From Pseudomonas coleopterorum (GTDB lineage Bacteria > Pseudomonadota > Gammaproteobacteria > Pseudomonadales > Pseudomonadaceae): DNA of 64,000 nucleotides. The stretch is from the NCBI RefSeq assembly GCF_900105555.1, contig NZ_FNTZ01000001.1, positions 2,356,001 through 2,420,000 on the forward strand, in the 5' to 3' direction. The number at the start of each line of letters is the position of its first letter. The first letter of the stretch is position 1. Positions 7,273 to 15,647 of this stretch are shown piece by piece. Both the position numbers and the translations under genes were made by a program. The notes below the pieces were generated by a model. That model worked only from the letters and a program-made list of their open reading frames with translations. It was not told the origin of the DNA and made no database searches.

Positions 7273-8559
7273 ATGATCGCTCGCTGGCGCTGGGCCCTGG
7301 GTCAGATGACCAAACGCTTGTGGTTTCGCGCGAGCCTGTTTTCCCTCGCGGGCATCGCCACGGCGCTGATCGCCATCGTCTTCAAGGATTTCGTTCCCGC
7401 CGACCTGCCGACGCGGATCGGTGCCGACTCGGTCGACAAGATCCTGGCAATCATCGCCTCCAGCATGCTCGCGGTGACCACCTTTTCGCTCAGCACCATG
7501 GTCAGTGCCTACAGTGCCGCCAGCAGCGGCGTGACGCCTCGGGCGACCTCGCTGGTCATGGAGGACACCACCACCCAGAACGCCCTGGCGACCTTCATCG
7601 GCTCCTTCCTGTTCAGCCTGGTCGGCATCATCGCCTTGAGCACCGGAGCCTATGGCGCGCAAGGGCGGGTGGTGCTGTTCGCCGTCACCATCGTCATGAT
7701 CATCCTGATCGTCTATACCCTGCTGCGCTGGATCGATCACCTGTCGAAGCTCGGCCGCGTCGGCGAGACCATCGACCGCGTCGAAGCCGCGGCGCTGCAA
7801 TCACTGAAGAACCGCGCGCAATGGCCGTACATGGGGGCTGCGCCCTACCCTGTCGATCAGGCCCTGACGACGGCCGGTCACAGCGTGCGCAGTGATCAGA
7901 CCGGCTACGTCCAGCACATCGACGTCGCCGCGCTCGGCGTCCTGGCCGAGAAGCACGGGCTGCGCATCTATATGGACGTGCTGCCCGGCGCATTCCTGCA
8001 TCTGGGTGCGCCAATCGCCCGACTCGTGAGCGACGAGGGTGCCCAAACCGGGACCTCCGAGGCGCTCGCACCGGCCATCCGCGACGCCGTGACCGTCGGC
8101 CTGCGCCGCAGTTTCGAGCAGGACCCGCGCTTCGGCATTTCGGTGTTGGCAGAAATCGCGTCACGCGCATTGTCGCCGGCCACCAACGACTCGGGGACGG
8201 TGATCGACGTGATCGGCCGCGGAGTCAGGTGCCTGACCGCCTGGCACGTTCACGGCACCGTTGAGCACCAACCATCCGAGATAGACGCCAACTGCCAACG
8301 CGTCTATGTACATGGCCTGCTGATGGCCGACCTGTTCGATGACTTTTTCACCTTGGTGGCGCGCGACGGCGCAGGGCTTCTGGAAGTCGACATTCGCATG
8401 ATCAAGGCGCTGATCAGCCTGAACGACATCAGCCCCAACGTGTTCGGCGCGCAATGCCGCCTTCATGCCCAGCGGCTGCTGAAGCGAGCAGATCTCGCCC
8501 TGACGCTGGATGAAGAAAAACAACGATTGCATAGCCTGGCCAAGCCATTGCTTGACTGA
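7273..8559 (+). CDS. DUF2254 integral membrane protein
   Basis: A 428-residue protein of the DUF2254 family. The N-terminal half has four predicted helices (near residues 18-38, 56-78, 105-127 and 133-152), with the family segment MLAVTTFSLSTMVSAYSAAS. The C-terminal half is soluble, with the conserved segment PATNDSGTVIDVIGRG near residue 300. Function is unknown. The ATG at 7273 follows CGAGGAATACACG. Divergent small acidic genes and a perfect palindrome lie upstream. Confidence 0.85.
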   Translation: MIARWRWALGQMTKRLWFRASLFSLAGIATALIAIVFKDFVPADLPTRIGADSVDKILAIIASSMLAVTTFSLSTMVSAYSAASSGVTPRATSLVMEDTTTQNALATFIGSFLFSLVGIIALSTGAYGAQGRVVLFAVTIVMIILIVYTLLRWIDHLSKLGRVGETIDRVEAAALQSLKNRAQWPYMGAAPYPVDQALTTAGHSVRSDQTGYVQHIDVAALGVLAEKHGLRIYMDVLPGAFLHLGAPIARLVSDEGAQTGTSEALAPAIRDAVTVGLRRSFEQDPRFGISVLAEIASRALSPATNDSGTVIDVIGRGVRCLTAWHVHGTVEHQPSEIDANCQRVYVHGLLMADLFDDFFTLVARDGAGLLEVDIRMIKALISLNDISPNVFGAQCRLHAQRLLKRADLALTLDEEKQRLHSLAKPLLD

Positions 8560-8680
8560 ACATGCCTGCGTCCTACCCCGTGCAATCCGCTTGACCAATG
8601 CCCCTGAACTTGTCTCACACGTCAGGGGCCTTAGTTGACACTGCACCTGCAGACAACGGCTGTTCAAACAGGAATCGATT

Positions 8681-9220
8681 ATGAAGATAGCTTGCCTGGC
8701 GTGGGGATCACTCGTCTGGAAGCCCGGAGTATTACCGGTCTGCGGTCCGTGGCATGAAGATGGCCCGTGCTTTCCCATCGAGCTTTGCAGAGTGGGAGAT
8801 GGCGGTGAATTGGCCACGGCAATCTGCCTGAATGCACCCTCCCGCCCCGCGCTTTGGGCCCTGCTGGACAGCGTCAACCTCGAGCACGCCTGCGAGGCGC
8901 TGCGTGAACGTGAGCAGATCCCGCGCAGCCGCGACGACGGAATCGGCACCTTCATCCGCAGTGAAACGGACACGGGTGTCATTGCCAGATGGGCTCAAGC
9001 CAACGAAGTGGACGCAGTAATCTGGACCGCCCTTCCTCCCCGCTTCGCTGGGATCGAGGCACGGGTGCCCAACGTCGATGACGTGATCGGCTATCTGACG
9101 GGATTGACGGGGGAAGTCAGTGAACACGCAAGAGAATACATAGAGCGACTGCCGCAACAAATTGATACGCCTTATCGAGAGGCAATCGAGAACTCGCTGG
9201 GCTGGAAAAAACAGATATAA
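8681..9220 (+). CDS. Conserved protein of unknown function, possibly gamma-glutamylcyclotransferase-like
   Basis: A 179-residue soluble protein. The N-terminus MKIACLAWGSLVWKPGVLPV has a hydrophobic strand followed by GSL, reminiscent of the YGSL substrate loop of gamma-glutamylcyclotransferase-like folds. This is a weak structural resemblance, not an assignment. A DVIGYL segment and an amphipathic C-terminal helix follow. AGGAATCGATT precedes the ATG. It stands alone between DUF2254 and CsbD genes. Confidence 0.6.
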   Translation: MKIACLAWGSLVWKPGVLPVCGPWHEDGPCFPIELCRVGDGGELATAICLNAPSRPALWALLDSVNLEHACEALREREQIPRSRDDGIGTFIRSETDTGVIARWAQANEVDAVIWTALPPRFAGIEARVPNVDDVIGYLTGLTGEVSEHAREYIERLPQQIDTPYREAIENSLGWKKQI

Positions 9221-9320
9221 GAGGAAGAACATAGCCGCATTAGTGCGGCACTTCCCGACCGTTCGACCGGCACCGAGCCTGGCATCGAACGATCTGGAAG
9301 AAGCAGTGCTACATGACAGA

Positions 9321-9569
9321 TCAGCGACGCAGGAAGCGGCTGACCAGTACGAACACGGCGGCGCCGATGGCCAACGAAGCGCCTGGCTTTTCCTTGACGA
9401 AAGCGGACACATTGTTCAAAGCGTCGCCATAGGTCTTGGTCAGTTGGCCAGCCGCTTCGCGACCTGCGCCTTCGGCTTGCAGGGAATGGTCACCGACCAG
9501 TTTGCCAACGACGCCTTGAGCCTTGCCAGCAATCTTCTCTGCTACGCCTTCGATCTGTTCGCTTTTCAT
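9321..9569 (-). CDS. CsbD-like stress protein with C-terminal membrane anchor
   Basis: The 82 residues begin with the CsbD-family motif MKSEQIEGVAEKIAGKAQGV and repeat-like GKLVGDHSLQAEGAGREAAG. A single hydrophobic segment near the C-terminus (SLAIGAAVFVLVSRFLRR) gives an ElaB/YqjD-like tail. CsbD proteins are general-stress proteins of unknown mechanism. GGTGGGACTAAC precedes the start. Confidence 0.85.
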   Translation of the reverse strand: MKSEQIEGVAEKIAGKAQGVVGKLVGDHSLQAEGAGREAAGQLTKTYGDALNNVSAFVKEKPGASLAIGAAVFVLVSRFLRR

Positions 9570-9729
9570 GTTAGTCCCACCTTGATCAATATTGAGTGAC
9601 AGTATTTAAAGTATGTAAGCGGAAAAGCTACGTACTTATTGCATCATGTTAGGGCGTTGCGTCCTGCAAATAGTTCCAACGCTATTTTCTACTTTCATCC
9701 TTGAAAGATTCCTGCGGACAATCCTTGTG

Positions 9730-10407
9730 TCAGGGACTCACGGCTTCGAGTGGCGCGCTGATCGACAGCGATCGCAGGTAATCGCCGAATCCTTCGCGAC
9801 AGCGGCAATCCAGACGTGCGCTGGTGGTCACGCAATTCATGGAAGTCCAGGTGATCGAAGCACCCGCCTCGTTCAGGTCCGCTACCAGATGGACGTCTTC
9901 GTGAGCTTTCAGAGGTTTGAAACCGCCCACCTGACGGTACGCCCGAGCGCTGACACCCATATTGGCGCCGTGTACGTGCTTGTGGCCTTCGACAGGGGTG
10001 TATAGCGCGTCGTAGCGGGTGCGAACTTCTTCGGCGTGCAGCGACCAGTCATCGATCCGGACCGTGCCGCACACCGCGTCGGTCCGAAAGCGCAGCTGAT
10101 CCACCAACCAGGTGGCGGGTACCACGGTATCCGCGTCGGTGAACGCGAGCCAGCGCGCGCCCTGCCCCAGCATCAGCTCGGCGCCCGCAGCACGGGTGCG
10201 ACCGACATTGCAGTGGGATACGTCCAGGCTTTGCACCGGATAGCGGCTGACCACCCGTTGAGTCCCGTCGGTGCATTGATCCAGCACGATGACTACGCAG
10301 ACCTCTTCACCTGCCAAAGCCGGATGCTCACCCGCAATCAGCAACGACTCGATGCATTGGGCAACCACTGCTTCTTCATTATGGGCTGGGACAATGATTC
10401 CGATCAT
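9730..10407 (-). CDS. Family 2 glycosyltransferase
   Basis: A GT-A fold glycosyltransferase of 225 residues from ATG at 10407 (MIGIIVPAHNEEAVV). IVPAHNEE, the nucleotide-site VLDQCTDGT, and the metal-binding FTDADTVVP are visible. ANMGVSARAYRQVGGF and AHEDVHLV complete the GT2 signature. An in-frame ATG at 10437 adds ten residues, but the shorter start places the first strand at the N-terminus as usual. There is no membrane segment. Acceptor and sugar are unknown, and no polysaccharide genes lie nearby. Confidence 0.83.
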   Translation of the reverse strand: MIGIIVPAHNEEAVVAQCIESLLIAGEHPALAGEEVCVVIVLDQCTDGTQRVVSRYPVQSLDVSHCNVGRTRAAGAELMLGQGARWLAFTDADTVVPATWLVDQLRFRTDAVCGTVRIDDWSLHAEEVRTRYDALYTPVEGHKHVHGANMGVSARAYRQVGGFKPLKAHEDVHLVADLNEAGASITWTSMNCVTTSARLDCRCREGFGDYLRSLSISAPLEAVSP

Positions 10408-10650
10408 GGACAATACCTGTCGTGGAAGGGCCGGCATCCGGCGGCTGTAAGTCTCTTGACCTATCTATCGCGCGTTCGTTGCAGATAGATACGACGGGTG
10501 GTAGTGCGCCAAATGTTCATTCTTTTTTTCGATTCGAACGTTTCCAGCGGGCTCCTGCGGATGGCCGGTCACAGGCAGTCACAAGACCGAGCGAATTAAT
10601 GAGGGGCCAGGGGATCAACCGAATCAGGAACCTTGGTGAGGCAGGCAGCG

Positions 10651-11301
10651 ATGAACACTCGAACGACCGGCGTGGGCTACCTGCACTGCATTGTGCTGCT
10701 GGCCCTGATCGTCTCGGGCTGGCAGCCAGTGGACCGGCAGACCTGGTTGATCGAAAACATCCTGGTACTGGTCGGGGCCGTAGCGGTATGGACCACTCGC
10801 AAGCAGTTCTACTGGAGCCGTCGATCGTGGGTCATGGTGATCGGCTTCTTGTGCCTACATGAGGTGGGCACCCACTTCACCTATCCCGAGGTGCCCTACA
10901 ACTGGGCGGTCTATCTGATCAGCGGTATGGATGTGAATGCCGCGTTCGGCTGGGAGCGCAATCAATACGATCGCTTCGTCCACCTGGCCTATGGACTGCT
11001 GCTGAGCTTGCCGCTGCGGGAAATCGTCAGCGAAAAGTGCCATTTGAAGGGTGCTTGGGCGTCGCTGATCGCCTGGTCGCTGGTGCTCTCGACCTCGATG
11101 CTCTACGAACTGATGGAGTGGGCTGGGGCTGCGTACGCAGGCGGAGGCGACTCGGCCTTCGTCGGCGCTCAGGGCGATGTCTGGGATGCTCAGAAGGACA
11201 TGGCGGTGGCCGCGGCGGGCTCGCTGGTGGTGTTGATCTGTCGCGGCCACGCCTTGCGTGACAAGGTTTCGGCCCTGCGCGGCCGCCTGACGCCGAACTG
11301 A
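10651..11301 (+). CDS. DUF2238 (YjdF-like) membrane protein
   Basis: The 216 residues from ATG at 10651 have five to six hydrophobic segments and the family elements GFLCLHEVGTHFTYPEVPY, NQYDRFVHLAYGLLLSLPLRE, MLYELMEWAGA and FVGAQGDVWDAQKDM. The conserved His, Asp and Glu residues in membrane helices are typical of DUF2238, whose function is unknown. It is convergent with the small gene at 11315-11482. Confidence 0.82.
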   Translation: MNTRTTGVGYLHCIVLLALIVSGWQPVDRQTWLIENILVLVGAVAVWTTRKQFYWSRRSWVMVIGFLCLHEVGTHFTYPEVPYNWAVYLISGMDVNAAFGWERNQYDRFVHLAYGLLLSLPLREIVSEKCHLKGAWASLIAWSLVLSTSMLYELMEWAGAAYAGGGDSAFVGAQGDVWDAQKDMAVAAAGSLVVLICRGHALRDKVSALRGRLTPN

Positions 11302-11314
11302 CCGGGCCCAACGG

Positions 11315-11482
11315 TCAGTGCATCAGCACATAACCCAGCATCTGCTTGGCCAGACGCCACGGCTGCCAGACCGAGAGGTGGTCGAAGAGCCTGCCGGAGT
11401 TGCCCATCACACCCATGACGGTCACGTAGACGACGCCCTTCCTGATCAATCTCGATAGCTTCTTCTTGCTGTAGCGCAACAA
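11315..11482 (-). CDS. Small basic membrane-type protein with probable TTG start
   Basis: A 55-residue frame ending at TGA 11315. Beginning with TTG at 11482, it reads LLRYSKKKLSRLIRKGVVYV, then TVMGVMGNSGRLFDHLSVWQ and ends KQMLGYVLMH. No ATG exists upstream before an in-frame stop immediately before the TTG, and AGGTG sits 6-7 bases ahead of it. A basic N-terminus, a short hydrophobic stretch (VVYVTVMGVMG) and a second near the end suggest membrane association. No family recognised. The compositional quality argues for a real gene, but no homology test was possible. Confidence 0.45.
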   Translation of the reverse strand: MLRYSKKKLSRLIRKGVVYVTVMGVMGNSGRLFDHLSVWQPWRLAKQMLGYVLMH

Positions 11483-11539
11483 TCAGGACACCTGCACAAG
11501 TGAAATTCACAACGTGGCATTTCTGCAGGAGCAGAAACG

Positions 11540-11562
11540 AAAAAGCCCCGCCAATGCGGGGC
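11540..11562 (-). terminator. Terminator of tRNA-Ser
   Basis: Minus-strand GCCCCGC-ATTG-GCGGGGC followed by TTTTT, 11 bases downstream of the tRNA 3' end. Confidence 0.85.
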
Positions 11563-11573
11563 TTCACGATGTT

Positions 11574-11664
11574 TGGCGGGAAACCAGGGATTCGAACCCT
11601 GGAGACGCTATTAACGTCCGCCGGTTTTCAAGACCGGTGCATTCAACCACTCTGCCAATTTCCC
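11574..11664 (-). tRNA. tRNA-Ser (anticodon TGA)
   Basis: A 91-base class II tRNA. The 5' GGGAAAT pairs with the 3' end before an encoded CCA, and the anticodon arm CCGGTCTTGAAAACCGG carries TGA. A long variable arm (GGACGTTAATAGCGTCT) and T-arm CAGGGTTCGAATCCCTG are present. It decodes UCA and related serine codons. Confidence 0.96.
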
Positions 11665-11693
11665 GATGTCTTGCTGGTTGCTTTGCGGGCGCC

Positions 11694-11721
11694 ATAATAC
11701 CGTAATGAAACACGCTGTCAA
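11694..11721 (-). promoter_or_regulatory. Sigma-70 promoter of tRNA-Ser
   Basis: On the minus strand a consensus -35 TTGACA is followed after 16 bases by -10 TATTAT, then a GC-rich discriminator (GGCGCC), as usual for stringently controlled stable-RNA genes. It ends about 30 bases before the mature tRNA. Confidence 0.8.
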
Positions 11722-11806
11722 ACTCTGGATAGAGCGGCTGCACAGGGGTCTGATATGATCTTTGCATCTGAACGTTTCAGACGTGTTCAATCAAAGGAGT
11801 CTCGCC

Positions 11807-12478
11807 ATGCGCGAACAGGATTATGCAGTTAATCAAGGCTCGCAGGTGCAGCAGCTAGAAGTTAGCCGCGTCCTGCGCAACACCTACGGCCTGCTGGCCC
11901 TCACCCTGGCTTTCAGTGGTGTAATGGCTTACGTCGCGCAGCAGATGCGCGTCGGCTACCCGAACATCTTCGTCGTGCTGATCGGCTTCTACGGGCTGTT
12001 CTTCCTGACCAACAAGCTGCGTGACTCGGCCTGGGGCCTGGTGTCCACCTTCGCCCTTACCGGCTTCATGGGCTTCCTGCTCGGCCCGATCCTCAACCGC
12101 TACCTGGGCATGCAGGGCGGCGCCGAAGTGGTCAGCTCGGCGTTCGCGATGACGGCGCTGGTGTTCGGCGGCCTGTCGGCCTACGTGCTGATCACCCGCA
12201 AGGACATGAGCTTCCTGGGCGGCTTCATCACCGCAGGCTTCTTCGTGCTGCTGGGTGCGGTGCTGGCGAGCTTCTTCTTCCAGATCGCCGGCCTGCAACT
12301 GGCGATCAGCGCCGGCTTCGTGCTGTTCTCGTCGGTGTGCATCCTGTTCCAGACCAGCGCGATCATCCACGGTGGCGAGCGCAACTACATCATGGCTACC
12401 ATCAGCCTGTACGTGTCGATCTACAACCTCTTCGTGAGCCTGCTGCAGCTGTTCGGCATCATGGGTCGCGACGACTGA
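11807..12478 (+). CDS. Bax inhibitor-1/YccA family membrane protein
   Basis: A 223-residue protein with seven predicted transmembrane helices and a charged N-terminus (MREQDYAVNQGSQVQQLEVS). The BI-1 pattern continues with LRNTYGLLALTLAFSG. Members are thought to act as membrane ion or pH-linked channels or FtsH modulators; the role in Pseudomonas is not settled. AAGGAG sits 8 bases before the ATG at 11807. A strong terminator follows at 12498. Confidence 0.92.
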   Translation: MREQDYAVNQGSQVQQLEVSRVLRNTYGLLALTLAFSGVMAYVAQQMRVGYPNIFVVLIGFYGLFFLTNKLRDSAWGLVSTFALTGFMGFLLGPILNRYLGMQGGAEVVSSAFAMTALVFGGLSAYVLITRKDMSFLGGFITAGFFVLLGAVLASFFFQIAGLQLAISAGFVLFSSVCILFQTSAIIHGGERNYIMATISLYVSIYNLFVSLLQLFGIMGRDD

Positions 12479-12497
12479 TCCACGGCTGTGAAGTCGA

Positions 12498-12520
12498 AGC
12501 CCGCCTCGTGCGGGCTTTTT
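12498..12520 (+). terminator. Terminator after the YccA-family gene
   Basis: AGCCCGC-CTCGT-GCGGGCT stem-loop with a perfect 7-bp stem followed by TTTTC, 20 bp after the stop codon. Confidence 0.88.
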
Positions 12521-12637
12521 CTTGTCTGCAGCTCACAGAGTCTGCGCAAAAAACCGTTTTGCCGCGTCGACGACGCGCCGTAGAATCGCGCTCTTTTTCC
12601 AAGAGCCATCGCGCGCTCGTTTTCCGGAGCCCTTGCC

Positions 12638-14002
12638 ATGACCGCCCCATTGCCGCCCAGCGACGAATTGATCCTGGGCCTGGAAGACCGTCCGCGGCCA
12701 TTACTGGGCCTGCTTGCCGCCCTGCAGCATCTGCTGGCGATCATCGTGCCGATCGTCACGCCGGGGCTGTTGATCTGCCAGGCGCTCGGCGTCAGTGCCC
12801 GTGACACCAACATGATCGTTTCGATGTCACTGGTCATCTCGGGTATCGCCACGTTCGTGCAGTGCCGTCGCATCGGCCCGTTCGGCGCGGGCCTGCTGAT
12901 CGTGCAAGGCACCAGCTTCAACTTCGTCGGGCCGCTGATTGCCGGTGGTGCATTGATGGTTCAACAGGGCACACCCGTAGAGGCGGTGATGGCGGCCATC
13001 TTCGGCGTGGTCATTGCCGGCTCGTTCGTGGAAATCGGCATTTCGCGGATTCTGCCCTTCGTCAAACGACTGATCACCCCCCTGGTCACCGGCATCGTGG
13101 TGTTGATGATCGGCCTGACCTTGATCAAGGTCGGGCTGATCAGCATGGGTGGCGGTTTCGGCGCCATGGCCAACGGCACTTTTGCCAACGGTGAAAACCT
13201 GATGCTGTCTGGCCTGGTACTGGCGATCATCGTGGTGCTCAATCGGATTCCGGTGACCTGGATGCGCAGTGCGGCCATCGTTATCGCATTGGCCATGGGT
13301 TACGCCCTCGCCGGCTACCTGGGTCGATTGGACTTCACCGGCATGCATCAGGCCGCGCTGTTCCAGGTGCCGATGCCTCTGCATTTCGGCCTGGGCTTCT
13401 CATGGGCATTGTTCATTCCGATGCTGGTGATCTACCTGGTGACGTCTTTGGAAGCCATCGGTGACGTGACGGCTACCAGCAAGGTGTCGCGCCAACCTGT
13501 CGAAGGTCCGCTGTGGATGCAGCGCATCAAGGGCGGCGTCCTGGTCAACGGTGTCAACTCGATGCTGGCCGGGTTGTTCAATACCTTCCCCAGCTCCATC
13601 TTCGCCCAGAACAACGGCGTGATTCAGCTCACCGGCATCGCCAGCCGACACATCGGCGTGTGGATCGCGGCGATGCTGATTCTGCTTGGCCTGTTCCCCA
13701 CCGTCGCCGGAGTGATCCAGGCGGTGCCCGAGCCGGTGCTCGGCGGTGCGGCCATGGTGATGTTCGGGGCGGTGGCTGCGTCGGGTATCAATATCCTCGC
13801 CAGCGTCGACCTCGATCGCCGGGCGCTGTTGATCATCGCGGTGTCGCTGGCGCTGGGCCTGGGTGTGGCCCAGGTGCCGGAATTCCTGGCGCACATGCCG
13901 GGCGCGCTGCGCAACGTGCTGGAATCCGGCGTGGCCACCGGAGGCATCTGCGCCCTGGTGCTGAACTGGTTCCTGCCGGCCGCACCTGCGGCTCGCCAGT
14001 AA
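12638..14002 (+). CDS. NCS2 family nucleobase (uracil/xanthine-type) permease
   Basis: Proton-coupled inner-membrane symporter for purines or pyrimidines. The 454 residues have about 12-14 helices. The NCS2 signature QNNGVIQLTG lies near residue 328 and the substrate-site segment SLEAIGDVTATSKVSRQPV near residue 272. The overall pattern resembles the xanthine/urate branch more than UraA, which is inference. The ATG at 12638 gives the expected short N-terminus. It follows the terminator of the previous gene, so it is probably monocistronic. Confidence 0.88.
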   Translation: MTAPLPPSDELILGLEDRPRPLLGLLAALQHLLAIIVPIVTPGLLICQALGVSARDTNMIVSMSLVISGIATFVQCRRIGPFGAGLLIVQGTSFNFVGPLIAGGALMVQQGTPVEAVMAAIFGVVIAGSFVEIGISRILPFVKRLITPLVTGIVVLMIGLTLIKVGLISMGGGFGAMANGTFANGENLMLSGLVLAIIVVLNRIPVTWMRSAAIVIALAMGYALAGYLGRLDFTGMHQAALFQVPMPLHFGLGFSWALFIPMLVIYLVTSLEAIGDVTATSKVSRQPVEGPLWMQRIKGGVLVNGVNSMLAGLFNTFPSSIFAQNNGVIQLTGIASRHIGVWIAAMLILLGLFPTVAGVIQAVPEPVLGGAAMVMFGAVAASGINILASVDLDRRALLIIAVSLALGLGVAQVPEFLAHMPGALRNVLESGVATGGICALVLNWFLPAAPAARQ

Positions 14003-14013
14003 GCCGCGCCCGC

Positions 14014-14967
14014 TCAGAGGTCGAAGCGGTCCACGGCACGCCGACGTTCGTTGTCGTCGCGCATGTCGTAGGCCGCCGTGGTCTGGATGTTGGTGTGGTG
14101 CGCCAGTTTCTGGGCGATCGACAGGTCGTGCTCTTCGATCACCCGAGTGATGAACGAGCGGCGGAAATCGTGGGGCATGATCTTCACGCCGACCTGAGCA
14201 CCGCGCTGCCGGGCGATGTAATAGATGGCGTGTTTGGTGATGCGCTCGCGCGTGATGTGCGCGCCGCGGCGGATTCGGTTGAAGAGGAAGTCGTCGTCCG
14301 CCTGACCGGCCGGCAGTTGGCTGCGGCGGAACGCCAGCCAGGTCTGCAGGTGGGTAAAGGCCCAGCTGGGCGCGTACTTGATCAGCTCCTTGTTGCCCTT
14401 GCCCACGACCCGCAGGCTGCGCTCGGCGAAGTCGACCTGGGTCAGGTCCAGATTGACCGACTCCGACTTGCGCATGCCCGAGCCATACAGAATCGCGATC
14501 ACGGCTGCGTCGCGCAGGCCCTGCGGCCGGGGATCGCTGGCGCAGACTTCCATCAGGTCGCGGATCAGACTTCGCTTGAGGTTGCGACCATTGCCCAGGC
14601 GCGTGCCCTGCATGGGCTTGACCGAGCGGATCTTGAGCAGGTGATCCTGGTCGATCAGGCTCAGCCGCCAGGCTTCGTTCATGACGCCGCGCACAGCGTT
14701 GACGTAGAGCGAGGTGGTGTTGGGCGCATAACCGTCTTCGCGCAGCGCGGCCACCAGCGAGGTGACATGCCCCGGCTCCAGCAGATGCCAGGGGACCTCG
14801 CGGATATCGGCGTCCTCGAAGCCGAGGCGGTCGGCTGCGTCCTGCAATACATATTGCATGGTCGTACGGCTGGACGGCATCAGCCGGGCGAGGTATTGCA
14901 ACAGAGGGTTTTGCAGATCAGACAAACCGTGGGGATCCTTTAGAGCGTCGTGGTGAACACCGAACAT
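14014..14967 (-). CDS. Stand-alone tyrosine recombinase
   Basis: A 317-residue phage-integrase-type site-specific recombinase. The N-terminal SAM-like core-binding domain spans about residues 15-115 and the catalytic domain about 130-317. Catalytic residues visible are Arg166 (YGSGMRKSE), Lys190, His266 and Arg269 (HDFRR), His290 or 291 and nucleophile Tyr300 (TTAAYDM). All are present, so it should be active. No att-like duplication, excisionase or phage gene is next to it. The ATG at 14967 is used; the upstream in-frame extension is unsupported. It is convergent with the NCS2 gene. Confidence 0.88.
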   Translation of the reverse strand: MFGVHHDALKDPHGLSDLQNPLLQYLARLMPSSRTTMQYVLQDAADRLGFEDADIREVPWHLLEPGHVTSLVAALREDGYAPNTTSLYVNAVRGVMNEAWRLSLIDQDHLLKIRSVKPMQGTRLGNGRNLKRSLIRDLMEVCASDPRPQGLRDAAVIAILYGSGMRKSESVNLDLTQVDFAERSLRVVGKGNKELIKYAPSWAFTHLQTWLAFRRSQLPAGQADDDFLFNRIRRGAHITRERITKHAIYYIARQRGAQVGVKIMPHDFRRSFITRVIEEHDLSIAQKLAHHTNIQTTAAYDMRDDNERRRAVDRFDL

Positions 14968-15020
14968 TCTAACACCCGCATCCCTGCCTGACCTGCACGC
15001 CGTCACCCGGTCGGGTGTGA

Positions 15021-15428
15021 TCAGAAATTGTCGCGCAGTGCCTGCAGGCCGCCTTGATAGACGCCGTCGAAGATTTCCACGGCCTCGGCGTCGGAAATAC
15101 CTGCCGGGGTGAATCGACCGCCCCACTCCACGCGACTGTTGCCGGCGTCCACTTCGATCACCTTGAGGGTGGCGAGGTAGTCGGTTACCGGGAAAGGACC
15201 TTCGGTGATCGAATAGCTGTAGGTACGCGCAGCATTGTCGTAGCTTTCCAGGCGCTCGACGATGACCGTGCCATCCACCGTGGTCAGGTGGCGCAACCGA
15301 CCATGCTCCTGGGCCTCGCTGTGTTGAATCATCGGCAGCCACTGGGCCAGGGAATTGAACCCGGCCACCAGGTTCCAGACCTGATCGGCCGATGCCGGAA
15401 TGTCGATGCTCGCTTGCGTGATTGCCAT
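15021..15428 (-). CDS. SRPBCC family protein (START-like/polyketide cyclase type)
   Basis: A 135-residue single-domain protein with the SRPBCC opening ASIDIPASADQVWNLVAGFN, a central GTVIVERLESYD, and the C-terminal helix DGVYQGGLQALRDNF. This fold forms a hydrophobic ligand cavity; ligand unknown. AGGAG precedes the ATG at 15428. It lies 53 bp upstream of the recombinase gene on the same strand and could be co-transcribed with it, with no obvious functional link. Confidence 0.85.
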   Translation of the reverse strand: MAITQASIDIPASADQVWNLVAGFNSLAQWLPMIQHSEAQEHGRLRHLTTVDGTVIVERLESYDNAARTYSYSITEGPFPVTDYLATLKVIEVDAGNSRVEWGGRFTPAGISDAEAVEIFDGVYQGGLQALRDNF

Positions 15429-15647
15429 GTCATGGCTCCTGTCGATGAGGTGGGGTACAACGGTAGCGAGCGTTCGAGTGTGCAGCAAGCCGTTAGTGCC
15501 TTCGTTCTTGCCTTCGATGGTGCCGCCGGTGCGGCCGGGGCAGCGCACCTGGCTGGGGCGCGAGCAACGGAAACATGGCGCCGAAGCGTTGTCCCATACA
15601 AGCCAACCCGGCCTGAACCCGTTCGTCGAAGGGGCGTTTGCAGCGTC

